Assembly: GCF_000003855.2 (NCBI RefSeq) | Contig: NW_003101681.1 | Coordinates: forward strand, 570,689 to 634,688 | Direction: 5' to 3' | Origin: Blastomyces gilchristii SLH14081 | Taxonomy: Eukaryota; Ascomycota; Eurotiomycetes; Onygenales; Ajellomycetaceae | DNA length: 64,000 nucleotides | Shown here: positions 49,734-61,854 of the stretch, one piece after another | Numbering within the stretch: position 1 is the first letter of the stretch | Layout: every line of letters begins with the position of its first letter | Notes under the pieces: model-generated | Seen by the model: the letters and a program-made list of their open reading frames with translations, nothing else | Database searches by the model: none | Told to the model about the DNA's origin: nothing | Made by a program: the position numbers and the translations under genes

Positions 49734-51062
49734 ATGAGTTCAAAAATACACTCAGTTGATGTGAAAAAAGATACTTTCTCAAATACTATTTCTGAGATTG
49801 AAATTCTGAAGAGAAGAAGGAAAGAAGAAATAGAGAAATAACAAGTTCTTGAAATACAGAAACTTGAAAAAGTAAGCAAGATTATTGAAAAACAGTGTCT
49901 GAGTGAGATGAATAAAAAAATTCTGTTAATTCTTCATACTCAGACTAGACAACTACAGAAGATGATCAAGATCAAACTTGGAATTTCAAATACAGTTCAA
50001 AAAACATTGAAAATTTCTAGTACAATCACTGACTTCTTATTCTGCTCTTCTTTCTCTTTTTCTACTTCTTCTTCTTCTTTAAATCAGAAGAAAATATATA
50101 CTCATGCAGCTGAATCTACTATCTCTAAACCTGCTATTTCAAAATCTTCTCAAAATCCTAAGAAAACTGAGAAGAATAATACTCATACTTCTATTCATAG
50201 AAAAGTGAAGAAAAAATTGTAAAAGAAGAAAAACTTTTAAATCTTCAGAAATAGAAGACTTATTCTCAAAATCTTAAATCAGAATATCTTACAAAGAAAC
50301 AAGCTAAACTCAAATCTCATTCTCAGATTTAGAAATGAAATTAATCAGCAGTTCTTTTCTCAATTAATAACTGATATTGAAGTTCAAAAATCAGTTATAG
50401 CTTCAATTAAGTCATTCTTCTTTAAAAACTCAATCATTCTGACTACAATGTCTGAATTCAGTGCAGAATTCCTTATTCAGAATGAGAATCTCTGAAAATC
50501 AGTAGTAGAATCTTTATTAAATATAACAATTCTATCTGAGAGAGATACAAAGTGAGATAAATTCATTCTTTATAATATTTCAGTTGAAATTTTTGACTGT
50601 GAAGAAGAAATACTACTTCTTAAAAATGAATTAGAAGAATATAACTCAATTCAACTGAGAAAAGAGTCTGTGTGACTAAATTCAATTGAGTTCAGATAAA
50701 GTAGAAGAAATGTCTCTGTTCTAGTATATATAAAGATACTTAAACAGTCAAAGATCTCTGAAGTAAGAGTAGTAGATTTGATAATGAGAGTTTATAAATA
50801 CAAAGACTCAAGAATGAATCTCAAAGCTCAAACACAGTATTTAAACTGTCAAAGATATGAATACTTTACAATCTTCTATTTTAGAGACTCAAAATATGCA
50901 TTCTGTATCAGAGATCACAAAACTAGTAAGTATAAATGTGAAATATGCTTAAAAAGAGATGAAATATGTCAATATACTATACTTAAATGCTCTAATTACA
51001 AAGAAAAACATGCATCTAGCTCAAAAGAATGTATGTTTATCTCAAGAACTCAAAAGAACTGA
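49734..51062 (+). pseudogene. LINE-4 ORF1 (gag-like zinc-knuckle protein)
   Basis: Candidate start ATG 49,734 (MSSKIHSVDVKKD...). An open stretch at 49,908-50,222 contains the Ser-rich/Lys-rich part, and another at 50,778-51,062 contains the zinc knuckles (YLNCQRYEYF..., KYAFCIRDHKTSKYKC, CQYTILKCSNYKEKH). Several Cys/His are changed to Tyr by RIP but are intact in LINE-2 or LINE-3. It ends TGA at 51,060-51,062. At least six stops interrupt it. Confidence 0.75.
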
Positions 51063-51349
51063 AGAAAAGATAAAGCTCAAAACAAATCTAGAACTGAAGA
51101 GAATAGTCAAATCAGTAAACTCATAACTGCAAGCTTAAAAAGAAGAAACTCTCAACTATTTAAATCTTCAAACTTCAATTCTTCAGTTAAATATAAACAG
51201 AATTTGAATTCTCAAACTTCTATTAAGATTAGAGAATTGAGAAATAACTCTGATAATAAACTAGATATAATGTAAGCAGTTGAGATTTCTACTTTTCAGA
51301 ATAGTTATAATCTACTATCTGATAATAGTAATTAGATTCTACTCTACTC

Positions 51350-54300
51350 TCTTTTAATATGAATATACAATAAAAATAACAAAAAAAGTTTAAAAACTCT
51401 TCAAAAATCACAGTTATTTAAAATAATGTGAATAGAAACTCAAATTACATTTATTCTTATCTTCAAATTACATTTGAATAAAAAGTTGATTTTATACTAC
51501 TTCAGAAGCTGAATTTTGATACTGAGTAAAAATATGTTATTTCTCATTCAAGCTACTACTACTTTATATCTCAAAAATCTGAGATAAAGTCAAGAGTAGT
51601 AATCTATAAAAGAAAGAGATCAAGATATTAATTTAATCTAAGATTTGATATTATATCTGATCTTGATATTCTGATGAATGATATTATAGATAAAGAGAAT
51701 AAGTTTAATATTATACAGCTTATAAATATCTATAATAAAAAGTCATTAAAGAAAAATAATAATATCTGAATAATTAATAGAGAGTTTCTAAACATAACTT
51801 TATCAAGAAACTCTATAATTGTAGAAGATTTCAATGTATATTATTTCAGATGAAATTCAGAATGAAAAAGAGCAGTAAGAGCTGATAATCTGATTGAATA
51901 AATCTTTAAATATTTACTAGATTTAGTTAACAAGTCTGATTAATAAAACATTCTTTAGAAAAAGATATGAAACAGAAATCTATTATAGATCTAATCTTTA
52001 TATTATAAAATCTAATAAAAAAAAAGACTTGTAAACTGATTTATTGATTTAAATGAGACATCAGAATCAGATCATGAGATTATTCAATTTAATATTAAAC
52101 TAAGTGAGAAATAAATGAGTGAAAATCCTCTTCTCTCTAATCAGTTTCACTTTACAAAGACTGACTGAAAGACAGTTGAAGAAAGTATAAAACTGTTAAA
52201 ATCTGAAAGACAGAGTGAGCTATATTAAAATTCTGATCAAGATATCTCAAATGAAATACTTAAGAATAGAGTAAAGCTCATTACATTTATTATTCTAACA
52301 AGTGTTAGAGATAATATTTCAAAGAGAAAATCATCTGAGTATTCAAAATCTTAATGAAATGAGAATATCTCATTTAAAAGAAAAGAATTAGCTACTGTCA
52401 GAAGAGATTGAAAGAACAATATAATATTTAATAAAGAGTTTAAGACTGTCAGAAATGAATATTTTTCAGATATTAAAAGAGCTAAAACAGAGTACTGAAA
52501 TAAATTTCTTAAAGAAGTATAAGAAAAGAAAGTTTTTAAAGCTTTTAACTATACTAAAACAAGAAGTGTAGCAAAACTTTCAGTCTTAGAATATAAGTTT
52601 CAGAATGAATTATATACAGTAAACTCTTTTATGACAAAATATTAAGCTTTTATAAGAATTCTCTTTCAAAACTCATTAGATTCAGATTCAGAGAAAGAGA
52701 ATATATCACTTCTCAACTATATTGATGAAAATGACTGAGAATAGCCTGATCTTACACAAGATGAATTAGAGTCAGCTATCTTCTCAAGTTCTGTTAAAAC
52801 TGCTGCAGAGCCTGATTCAATTAATCACTTAATTATTCAAAATATATATTTCTACTTAAAGAATGAGTATTTTGAGCTCTTTTTTAATCTCTTAAAAAAT
52901 AGATATCATTCTGAATACTGAAGAGAAGTCACTGAAGTGATTCTTATAAAATCTAACAGAAAAACTTCAATTTCTAAGTCATATAGAGTAATATCTCTAT
53001 TAAACTATCTAGAAAAGATTTTGAAAAAGATAATAACTACTTAACTATCTTTTTTCAGCTCTATTAATAACTCTCTTTTATTCAGTAAATAAATGAGAGA
53101 TAGAAAACAATGTTCTGTAATTGACACTGTTCTCTCAGTTATTCATAATATTTAAATAACAAAGTATGAAGATCTGATCTCAACTGCAGTTTTTATTGAT
53201 ATAAAAGAAGTATTTAATTATGTTTCAAAGTCAAAGTTAATTCAGACTTTGAAGATGTTAAAACTGTCACTTTCTCTAATAAAATGAGTTAACTGTTTTA
53301 TATCTAAAAGAATCATACAACTTTTCTTTGATGAAATGAAATAAGACAAGACTGAGATAAAAATATAAGTACTGTAAGAATCTCTAATCTCACTTATTTT
53401 ATTTATGATATACACTGTATATCTATTCAAAGATAGAAATATGAAAATAGTGTAATCTCTGAGTTATATAGATGATATTGATCTAATCTACAGCTTAAAA
53501 ACTATTAAAGAGAATTTGAAAGTGATTAAAAAAGCTGTGAAGAAAATCTTTGTCAGAGTAGATATCAATTAAATTCAATTTAATATGAATAAAACTAAGT
53601 TAATTCATTTCTTTTCTAGATTCAATGAGAAAGAACTATCTCTAACTCTTTTAAATAGAGAGATTAAACCCAGTTTAAATGTCAAATGATTAGAAGTATG
53701 ATTAAACTTCAAGTTGAATTTTAAATATCATATTCAACAAAGAACTGTCAAGGCAGAAAGACTATTGAACAACATTATTAAACTATTAAATACAGAGAGA
53801 GGTCTATTCTTCCAGGCTATGAGATAGTTATATATAGCCTGTATTATCTCAGTAGCTAATTATGAAGTTCAAGTTTAATGAAATAATTAAGAAAATTTCA
53901 CTGAACTCTTTCAAAGTCTGTAAAATAGAGCTTTGAGAAGAATTTTAAAAGCATTCAAATCATCTTCTATTAAAGCAATGAAAATTAAAGCTTTAATTTC
54001 TTCTTCTGCTATTAGATTTGAAAAGACCTGTATAAACTATGCTCTGAGAGTTATAAAGATAAGCTTAAATTATATAATCAGAAAAAGAGTCTTTTCTTCA
54101 TTTTCACTAATTAACTCTGAAAAGGAACTGAATTGAAATAGATTTCTTAATTGAAATAAAAATAATTCTTTAAAGAAAATGTCTTCTTAACTGTACAGAC
54201 TATACTCACTGATTAAAAATCAATTTTCTTCTTTAAATATTGAAAAAGTTGATCATAAGAAGTTATCTCTCTGAAGAGAAAAGCTTGAATCTCTTATAGA

Positions 54301-55320
54301 CTTATGAATAAGTAAACTATCTAAAGAGAGAGAATATGAATAACATTTGAAGAGAATTTCTACAATTAATATAAAAGACTCTATTCTGATTTATTCAGAT
54401 GACTTAAAAAACAAAAATTTGAATAGATTAGATACAGACATTGCTTATACTGAAGATAACATTAATTTTATCTCAGATTTCTGAAATTTAGGCTGTGAAT
54501 CTGAAGTCTTTGACACTGAACTATTTATAATAGTGAAAGCTTTCAAACTTATTAAAATAAAATCTCATAAAAGAGAAAATAGTTTAAAAGAGATATAAAT
54601 ATTCTCTGATAGTCAAGCTGCTTTAAAAAGACTTAGAAATAGTCAGATTCATAATAATTAAATGAATCTTGAACTGATCTTAAACTCTGTTTTAAAAATT
54701 CAAAAGAGAAGAATATCAAAACTGATAATTCATCTACACTAAGTTCCTGCTTATATGAATATTCATGACAATGAATTGACTGATTCAGCTGTAAAAAAAG
54801 ATTCAGAACTAAGCAGATCTATTCAAAAAATTATATTCTGATCTTTTATAAAGAGAAAAATAAAAGAATCTTGTTTAAACAAGTGAAATGAAAGCTGACA
54901 GAAATAAAAGAAGAGTATACATTATTCAAGATTTGAAATAAAACTCAAGTAAAAATCTTGTTTAATTAAATGTAAAAAGAAAATATTCTCATCTATAATA
55001 CAGCTGAAACTAGAACATGACTATTTCAAATCTTATATATAAAGATTTAATGATAGATTTGATTCAATAGAATGCTTATTCTGCAATACAAATGAGAATT
55101 CTGAGTATATTATAATATACTGTGCATTATACAATAGTCTAAGAGTCAGATTGAAAGAGAAGTATGATTTAAATCAATTAAATATAAGATTCTTATTCTC
55201 AACTGAGACAGAAATTAAATACTTAATAGACTTTCTATCAGAAACTCAAGCAGCTATAAGAAAATAACTGAATTCAGAAATATCTGAATATAAAGAGGAG
55301 AAAATTGATCAGATATAGTC
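51350..55320 (+). pseudogene. LINE-4 ORF2: endonuclease, reverse transcriptase, RNase H
   Basis: An AP-endonuclease-like region lies at about 51,420-51,960 (FILLQK..., SRVVIYKRKRSR). Reverse transcriptase is at about 52,760-53,720: NHLIIQNIYFYLKN, VILIKSNRK..SKSYRVISLLNYLEK, AVFIDIKEVFNYVSKSKL, and the catalytic box Y-I-D-D at 53,466, which is intact here though RIP-changed in LINE-1. RNase H is at about 54,380-54,660 (IYSDD..., DTEL, FSDSQAALKRLRNS). The C-terminal domain at about 54,960-55,270 has the CLFCNTNENSEYIIIYC Cys/His pattern. This domain order with RNase H is that of the Tad1 clade of fungal LINEs. Many stops. Confidence 0.8.
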
Positions 55321-55707
55321 TGTTAAAACAGCTATATACTATCTTTTAATAATTTATTTCATTACAGTCTCTCTTTATTTTACTTTACTTTTTTCTTTCT
55401 ATTCTTTTCTATCTATCTATTTAATGTGTCTATCTTTAAGACTGTGTTCTCTTTTCTTTTGTCATGATATTGTCAAATGATTTCAAAGTATCAGAAGATG
55501 TTAAAACACTGCAATTTGTAAACAGTTTTTATATTCAGAGCTGGAATTTTCTGATTTTACATATCTGAAATTGATGAATGTGTGATAGTTATCTTTATAG
55601 ATATAGGAAAAACCCTGAGAACTTTTAATTCTCAGGTAGATATTATAGTCTCTGACTGTATACATCTATAATTAAAGAATAATAATAATAATAATAATAA
55701 GAGTAGT

Positions 55708-56295
55708 AGTGATAAGAAATCTATTAATAGTAATAATTCTCTTCTCTTCTTTATAATCTTCATCAGCTTCTCTACTATCACTGTTAATTCTTTCTTTTTC
55801 TTCTTTCTTAATTATCTGACTCTGATAAGTGTTCTGAGTCTCTGAACTTATAAAATAATCACTAAAATAGTAAGTTAGAGTTAGTGAAATAAATCTCAGA
55901 TTTATTCAGAGATTAATAATTATATAGACTTTCAAATACTTAGTATCTAATTATCTTAAAATCTTAACTTTTAAATATTAGATAATTAATAATAGTGTCT
56001 CTCAGATTATGATTAATCTATAAATCTTAATTCATAAGTTCAGTGATATGATTAATAAGAGTAATATAACTAGAAATAAAGACTATGAAAGAAACTTAAT
56101 TCAGTTAATTTAAAAGAATTTAGATAGAAGTGTCTGTAATTTTTAATAGAGAATAATACTGATAAATGAGATAGTTTTTAGACTTAGTAATTATATAGAT
56201 TAGATTCAGTGATATTATTAATATAATAATTGATTTTTTCAGTTTACAACTTATTTACAGTGATTTCATCATTTATTCATCATTATACTATGATT
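55708..56295. other. AT-rich intergenic sequence, unassigned
   Basis: About 590 bp that follow LINE-4 and reach the edge of the trpC island. They carry the RIP look (no CpG, very few C/G) but match none of the elements in the window, and I see no gene. The change to GC-normal sequence at about 56,300 is abrupt. Confidence 0.7.
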
Positions 56296-56302
56296 TACAG
56301 CT

Positions 56303-56319
56303 CGGCGACCTTGTCGCCG
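56303..56319. promoter_or_regulatory. GC-rich perfect inverted repeat at the edge of the island
   Basis: Arms cggcgac (56,303-56,309) and gtcgccg (56,313-56,319) with a 3-nt loop. It stands exactly where the AT-rich block ends, some 280 bp upstream of trpC. It could be a binding site for a dimeric Zn-cluster-type factor; no function is known. Confidence 0.4.
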
Positions 56320-56432
56320 ATTGAAATGGTGGAACAACCATAATCCGGTCGTGTAATAACCCTACGTTCTTCCCGTATGAATAGGATAGATTACACACAA
56401 CAACGTTATCCTCCAAGAAAGCGTCTGATCAC

Positions 56433-56532
56433 ATGACTCGTTTTCAGCGTCTGGCTGTGGAGAAGTGACACATCTCACAGACCTCTGAAATACGAGCCTC
56501 ATCCTACCTGGATATCAGATAGATCTATATAA
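56433..56532 (+). promoter_or_regulatory. trpC promoter: CPC1/GCN4-like site and TATA box
   Basis: ATGACTCG at 56,433-56,440 matches 6 of 7 positions of the TGASTCA element bound by the cross-pathway control activator (CpcA/CPC1, Gcn4 in yeast), which would induce trpC on amino-acid starvation. A TATATAA box is at 56,526-56,532, 68 bp before the start codon. The context of the start codon (cacaATGG) is favourable. Confidence 0.6.
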
Positions 56533-56599
56533 GAGCTGTCTGTCCAGGTGATCGGTCTTACCGCCCATTCATTCTGTTCGTTATCAAGTTTCCGTCACA

Positions 56600-58915
56600 A
56601 TGGCCGCCACCACCAACGTCTTAGTCGACCATTCGCCCAATAACCCCACCAAAGCTCAAACCCGCGAGAACGCAGCCAATCTGATACTGATCGATAACTA
56701 TGATTCCTTCACATGGAACGTGTATCAGTACCTCGTTCTAGAGGGAGCAAATGTGACGGTATTTAGAAACGACGAGATCACACTGGACGAGCTCATTGCA
56801 AAGAACCCCAGCCAGTTGGTTATCAGTCCCGGCCCAGGCCACCCTGATACAGACGCTGGCATAAGTCAAGATGCAATCCAACATTTTAGCGGGAAGATAC
56901 CCATTTTTGGCGTTTGTATGGGACATCAATGCATGATATCTAGCTTTGGTGGGAAAGTTGATGTGACGGGGGAGATCCTTCACGGAAAAACTTCTTCCTT
57001 AAACCATGATTCGAAGGGTGTCTATGCCACCCTCCCACCATCCCTAGCCGTTACGCGCTACCATTCACTGGCAGGATTGCAGCTAACCATTCCTGACTGC
57101 CTCGAAGTCACTTCGTGGACTGAGTTTGAAAAGGATAGTGGCCGCAAAATTATAATGGGGGTTAGGCACAAAGAGTATACTGTGGAAGGTGTTCAGTTTC
57201 ACCCAGAGAGTATTTTGTCGGAACATGGGCGGACTATGTTTAGGAACTTTCTGAATCTTCGTGGCGGTACCTGGAAAGAAAACGGCGGCCTTGTTTCTCA
57301 GCCAGGTGAGGCAGCAGCAGCCCTGAGCAACGGAGTAAAACCTACAAAGAAGGAGTCGATTTTGGATAAGATTTACGCATATCGCGAAATTTCAGTTAGT
57401 AAGCAAATGGCGATTCCTTCCCAAAGACCAGAAGACTTGCAAGCCGCATACGACCTTGGGATATCTCCGACCCAAATATCATTTCCAGACCGGCTGAGAC
57501 AGACATCGTTTTCGTTGTCACTGATGGCAGAGATAAAGAGGGCATCCCCATCAAAGGGTCTCATTTCGTCATCTACTTGTGCTCCAATTCAAGCTCGGAA
57601 ATATGCCATGTCTGGAGCAAGTGTTATATCGGTTCTTACTGAACCGGAATGGTTTAAAGGAGGCATTGAGGATCTACGGGCCGTTCGCCAGAGCCTTGAG
57701 GGCCTCCCAAACAGACCGGCTGTACTACGAAAGGAATTTATTTTCAATGAGTACCAAATTTTGGAGGCTCGATTGGCTGGTGCAGATACTATCTTACTTA
57801 TTGTCAAGATGCTCGACACCGAGCTACTCCGGCGGCTTTACCAATATTCTCAACAACTGGGCATGGAACCTCTCGTCGAGGTAAATACGGCCGAAGAAAT
57901 GAAGATCGCAGTTAGCCTCGGCTCTCAGGTTATCGGTGTCAATAACCGTGATCTGAAAAGCTTTGAAGTCGACTTGGGTACCACGAGTCGGTTAATGGAT
58001 CTAGTGCCGGATTCAACAATTGTATGTGCCTTAAGCGGAATATCCGGCCCAGACGATGTCAAAGCTTATAGCACAGAGGGCGTAAAGGCAATCCTCGTCG
58101 GGGAGGCATTGATGCGTGCCGAGGACACAAACCTCTTTGTCTCCCAGCTGCTAGGTGGCGGGAACCCTCTTCCTACGTCGATTCCTAAACGGCCCCTACT
58201 TGTGAAAATATGCGGAACCCGCACACCTGAGGCCGCGCGCACAGCGATTGCATCCGGCGCTGATCTAATTGGCATAATAATGGCGAAGGGGCGCACTAGA
58301 ACGGTCTCGGATGATACTGCTCTGGAGATATCTAAAGTGGTTAAATCAACGCCTCGTCCAGCATCCACGGTAAGTGGAATACAGGAATGCATCAACGATA
58401 CTTCCTCTGTCGACTATTTTGACTATTCGTCCCAAATACTCTGCCATCCTCGCCGTGCATTGCTGGTGGGCGTGTTTTTGAATCAACCGCTATCGTATAT
58501 TATTTCCCAACAACAAAAGCTTGAGCTTGACGTCGTTCAACTCCACGGGTCGGAGCCGATAGAGTGGGCGAGCCTAATACCTGTTCCAGTAATAAAGAAA
58601 TTTTCTCCCAACGAGCCAGGGTTATCACGACATGCCTACCATACACTTCCCCTCTTAGATTCTGGTGCTGGCGGCTCGGGTGAGAAACTCGACATTTCGT
58701 GTGTACAGGACTCCATTAAGAAAAGTGACAGCCTTCGGGTGATACTTGCTGGTGGATTGGACCCCTTGAATGTTGCCGACACGCTTCAGCAGCTAGGTCG
58801 ATATGGAGACCGCGTGGTGGGCGTTGATGTTAGCAGCGGAGTTGAGTCAGACGGATCACAGGACCTGGAAAAGATAAGGGCTTTTGTGAAAGCTGCTAAA
58901 GCTTTCAGGACTTGA
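56600..58915 (+). CDS. trpC: trifunctional tryptophan biosynthesis protein TrpC
   Basis: 771 residues, no intron. It combines three activities of tryptophan synthesis: the glutamine amidotransferase subunit of anthranilate synthase, indole-3-glycerol-phosphate synthase and phosphoribosylanthranilate isomerase. Residues about 28-222 are the class I glutaminase with the nucleophile Cys106 in GVCMGHQC and the His201/Glu203 pair in FHPES. Residues about 253-520 are the IGP synthase ([22 protein letters not shown] at 310-320, [31 protein letters not shown]). Residues about 533-771 are the isomerase (VKICGTR with Cys538, VQLHGSE, and [11 protein letters not shown] with Asp743). Domain order and length are those of ascomycete TrpC (Aspergillus, Neurospora TRP1). 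No key residue is missing, and base composition is normal. The partner TrpE is not in the window. The first ATG gives the family's usual N-terminus ([11 protein letters not shown]), which supports this start. Confidence 0.97.
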   Translation: MAATTNVLVDHSPNNPTKAQTRENAANLILIDNYDSFTWNVYQYLVLEGANVTVFRNDEITLDELIAKNPSQLVISPGPGHPDTDAGISQDAIQHFSGKIPIFGVCMGHQCMISSFGGKVDVTGEILHGKTSSLNHDSKGVYATLPPSLAVTRYHSLAGLQLTIPDCLEVTSWTEFEKDSGRKIIMGVRHKEYTVEGVQFHPESILSEHGRTMFRNFLNLRGGTWKENGGLVSQPGEAAAALSNGVKPTKKESILDKIYAYREISVSKQMAIPSQRPEDLQAAYDLGISPTQISFPDRLRQTSFSLSLMAEIKRASPSKGLISSSTCAPIQARKYAMSGASVISVLTEPEWFKGGIEDLRAVRQSLEGLPNRPAVLRKEFIFNEYQILEARLAGADTILLIVKMLDTELLRRLYQYSQQLGMEPLVEVNTAEEMKIAVSLGSQVIGVNNRDLKSFEVDLGTTSRLMDLVPDSTIVCALSGISGPDDVKAYSTEGVKAILVGEALMRAEDTNLFVSQLLGGGNPLPTSIPKRPLLVKICGTRTPEAARTAIASGADLIGIIMAKGRTRTVSDDTALEISKVVKSTPRPASTVSGIQECINDTSSVDYFDYSSQILCHPRRALLVGVFLNQPLSYIISQQQKLELDVVQLHGSEPIEWASLIPVPVIKKFSPNEPGLSRHAYHTLPLLDSGAGGSGEKLDISCVQDSIKKSDSLRVILAGGLDPLNVADTLQQLGRYGDRVVGVDVSSGVESDGSQDLEKIRAFVKAAKAFRT

Positions 58916-58972
58916 TGATATGAGACTGATCATTTTATATATTGAACTTCATGTCCTTAATATAAAAAACAG

Positions 58973-58978
58973 AATAAA
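58973..58978 (+). terminator. candidate polyadenylation signal of trpC
   Basis: AATAAA 58 bp after the stop codon, in an A-rich stretch. Confidence 0.45.
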
Positions 58979-59371
58979 AATTCAGTTACACAGCTCCCAG
59001 CCCTGTGACCTGTGCTTCATTGCCGATTTTTATATTGTTTAGAGATCCCTCTCAACCAGCCTTGACCTTTTATGGTTTCACTCTTCATACCAGTTAACCG
59101 TATCATACAATTAACGTTTTTATAATCTTCATCTTATGACCATTTTAGCAGCATTCGGACCTTGGCCTCTTCAACTCACTTCATCGGAATCGCGCGCCTT
59201 TCTCTTCAAAAACTTTTCACTTCAACCTCAGCGCACGCCCGTTACCGCACTTCTTCCCCCCTTTCCCCACATATACTTTGGCGTTGAGACAGGAAATTGC
59301 AATCTTGAGGAAACCCCCGCCATATCCAAATAAAAGACGCTATTCCCGGTCTGCTTGGCTTCTCACAAGAC
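58979..59371. other. intergenic region between trpC and the BRCT-WGR gene
   Basis: About 390 bp of GC-normal sequence that should hold the trpC 3' UTR and the promoter and leader of the next gene. A CT-rich tract (59,245-59,265, ttcttcccccctttcccc) lies about 110 bp before its start codon, as is common in filamentous fungal promoters. No TATA box and no further gene were seen. Confidence 0.6.
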
Positions 59372-60600
59372 ATGGGGAAGACTTTCCGCAAGCAACACAT
59401 CAGCCTGGCTGGTGATTTCGGGCCAATCTCCGAGAAGATCAAGCAGTGGGTTGAGGCCAACGGTGGTGATTTCTCAAAACACCCTGAGAAAGGTGCAACA
59501 ACTCATCTTATCACGACCAAGGATGCGTTCCGGAAGCGCGATGCAACGGGTATATAACCATATACCTCCTTGGTTTCCCTAGCTTTCTTCGTTGTGTATT
59601 TTATTCTACTTCTTCTTCTCTAAACAAAACTAGCGGTGTGGCGAATTATTCACCTGGTGAATTTCAACTTTCACAGTCCAACAGGCTCGCAAAATCAAGG
59701 GCCTTAAAATTGTGAAGCTGGAATGGCTTGAGGATTCCCTTCTGTCCAAAACCAGGCGACCCAAACGTGAGAATGAATATCTGTGGTACCAAACACGAGG
59801 CACCTGCAAGAGGGATACAGGAAAGCGCAAGAATGCCTCCAAGAATATTGATGGCGTAGGCTCCAGTATGTTGCTTCACTTACTGAAATCGTGCAACGAC
59901 AATTCCCGCTATCAAGGTACTAAATAAATGAAACATGGCAACAGACTGCTTGAAAAAGCAACGGCGTAACCATGGTCCGGGAAATGAGGTTGGTCAGTGC
60001 AGCTCTTTGTAGACCCGGTAGACACTCGTTTCATACTCTGCTCACTGGTGATTAATAGACGACCATCATATATTTACCGATTCTGAAGGATTTTGTTATC
60101 TTGTGACTCTTGTGCGCCCTCTGGAAGACGTCAGGTTCAAAGAAAAACATACCCTTCAAGTATGAATGAAAAAACACTGGGTTCGAATTGCTAGCAATTC
60201 TCTCTTGTCTCCGTATCCGATTTTCATATCTCCCACTAAACATACAATACAGCTCTACGAATCTGATTCAAGCCCTCATGCCTATGTAGCGTTGGTGAAA
60301 TACACTCGGGTTGGAAGGGCTGGATCGGCGTTTCTTGCGCCGACTGGAAGTACATGGGAGTTCGCATTCGGAGCCTTCACCAAGTTTTTCAAGGCCAAAT
60401 GTGGGAAACGATGGGAGGAAAGGATGGACGACACCGAGCGTCTACCGCGAAAAGACGGAGAAGGATGCGTCCTACCCCCGAGCGAGAACTGGTTGAGGTT
60501 TGAACCACAAACAGGGATACCGGCAGGCACTGCAGATCGAGTAGTTCCACTGCTTCGGCAGAGCAAAGACAGACGAAGGAAGTGGAATCATGAGAACTGA
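59372..60600 (+). CDS. BRCT and WGR domain protein (four exons)
   Basis: My exon model is 59,372-59,549, 59,677-59,916, 60,059-60,159 and 60,253-60,600. All introns are GT-AG (127, 142 and 93 bp), phases fit, and the product is 288 residues. Residues about 5-90 form a BRCT domain (ISLAGDFG, THLITT, and VKLEWLEDSLL with the conserved Trp76). Residues about 145-228 fit a WGR domain (LYESDSSPHAYVALVKYTRVG, FLAPTGSTWEFAF, FTKFFKAKCGKRWEER). BRCT plus WGR are the nucleic-acid-related modules of poly(ADP-ribose) polymerases, but there is no PARP catalytic domain and the protein ends soon after. A nuclear DNA-damage or chromatin role is therefore an inference. Similar short BRCT-WGR proteins occur in other filamentous ascomycetes, to my recollection without known function. 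The third exon is the least certain. Confidence 0.82.
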
Positions 60601-60834
60601 AGTGTAGTCAAGGAGCAGCCTCATACTGCGCTGCCGTAAATGGGACTGCAGCATATTTTTGATATATTGTGGCGGGCGTATTGCTTGCGAAAACAGAATT
60701 TTCCCAGCCCCCTCTGAAAATTAGTAGCAAAACACCACAAAAAAATCAAAATATCCATGTTGCTCTAGAATCATTCAATTATCATCCAATACACATCTTT
60801 TTCGTTCAATTATCATTCAAATACACGTCTTTCT
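60601..60834. other. intergenic region up to the MITE
   Basis: GC-normal sequence turning A-rich towards 60,834. A short imperfect direct repeat (ttcaattatcat-ccaatacac and ttcaattatcattcaaatacac) lies at about 60,774-60,826, right before the MITE target site. No gene was seen. Confidence 0.6.
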
Positions 60835-61854
60835 TAGACTGGCCGCCGGGACCATGAATTTCATGTTTGGTCCCATTTGGTCTGGTCCCATATATTTCCT
60901 GACATGAATCCCGCTGGGACTGGCTATCAAAAAAACATATAAAGTGACTATATATCAGATCTTAAAATGAAATCATGACTTGAAAAAAATGAGAAAGTGG
61001 TCTCATTTGATCCCATTTAGTTTCATTCTTGGCATAAAGTTACTATTTTTAGACATTTTAAGGTTTTTTTTAGACTATTTTTAATTTTTTAAAAAGTAAT
61101 GCTTTTTGATAACACTCAAATGAGATTTAAAGTCATTTAAAGCAATAAAAATAATTTAAATTGAGAAGTGAAAATCATGATCTCATTTGAAAAATGTGAC
61201 AAGAGTAGATTGACTGCTGAAATCATGAATTTCACATTTAATCTCATTTAATCTGATCTCATACATTTCTTGATGTGAATCTCACTGAGACTAGTCATTA
61301 AAAAAACATGCAAAGTGACTATATATGAGATCTTAAAATGAAATCATGACTTGAAAAAAATGAGAAAGTAGTCTTATTTGATTTTATTTAGTTTCATTCT
61401 TGATGTAAAGTTACTATTTTTAGATATTTTAAGGTTTTTTTTAGACTATTTTTAATTTTTTAAAAAGTAATGCTTTTTGATAACACTTAAATGAGATTTA
61501 AAGTCATTTAAAGCAATAAAAATAATTTAAATTGAGAAGTGAAAATCATAATCTCATTTAAAAAATGTGATAAGAGTAGATAGTAAGTCTTACTGAGACA
61601 GTATAAGACTACTATCTAATGTTAAAACTATGTAATGAGATCAGTTGAATTAGTAATAAGATTATCAAAAAATCTGATTCTGGTCTCAGATACAGTCACA
61701 CAGTCAGTCTAGACAAGAGTAGACAGCAAGTCTCACTGAAACAGTATAAGACTACTATCTAATATTAAAACCATGTAATGAGATCAGTTGAATTGATAAT
61801 AAGACTATTAAAAAATCTAGTTCTGATCTCAGACACAGTTATATAATCAGTCTA
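60835..61854 (+). mobile_element. outer MITE of the 506-bp family, interrupted by a second copy
   Basis: The 8-bp TSD gtctttct is perfect (60,827-60,834 and 61,855-61,862). Parts are 60,835-61,205 and 61,720-61,854, together 506 bp, the same length as the copy at 21,712. It begins TAGACTGGCCG. The left 200 bp keep CpG and CC/GG dinucleotides; the part right of the nested copy is RIP-mutated. Confidence 0.88.
61206..61711 (+). mobile_element. inner MITE of the same family nested in the outer copy
   Basis: TSD gacaagag is at 61,198-61,205 and 61,712-61,719. It is 506 bp, in the same orientation as its host. Its terminal sequence is changed from TAGACTGGCCGCC to TAGATTGACTGCT, all by C-to-T or G-to-A. 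No coding capacity. Confidence 0.88.

Larger units (their letters stand above)
48041..55695 (+). mobile_element. LINE-4: longest Tad-like LINE copy
   Basis: A 12-bp TSD, aataagagtagt, is at 48,029-48,040 and 55,696-55,707, the right copy merging with the aat tail. The element is about 7.65 kb, plus strand. It has a 5' UTR of 1.7 kb, ORF1 with zinc knuckles, ORF2 with endonuclease, RT, RNase H and a Cys/His C-terminus, and a 3' UTR ending in agaat plus aat repeats. Its first 200 bp keep their CpGs; the rest is RIP-mutated with many stops. Confidence 0.88.

Noticed and set aside
56738..58395. Several open frames antisense to or shifted from trpC
   Set aside because: Shadows of a conserved, intact coding sequence.
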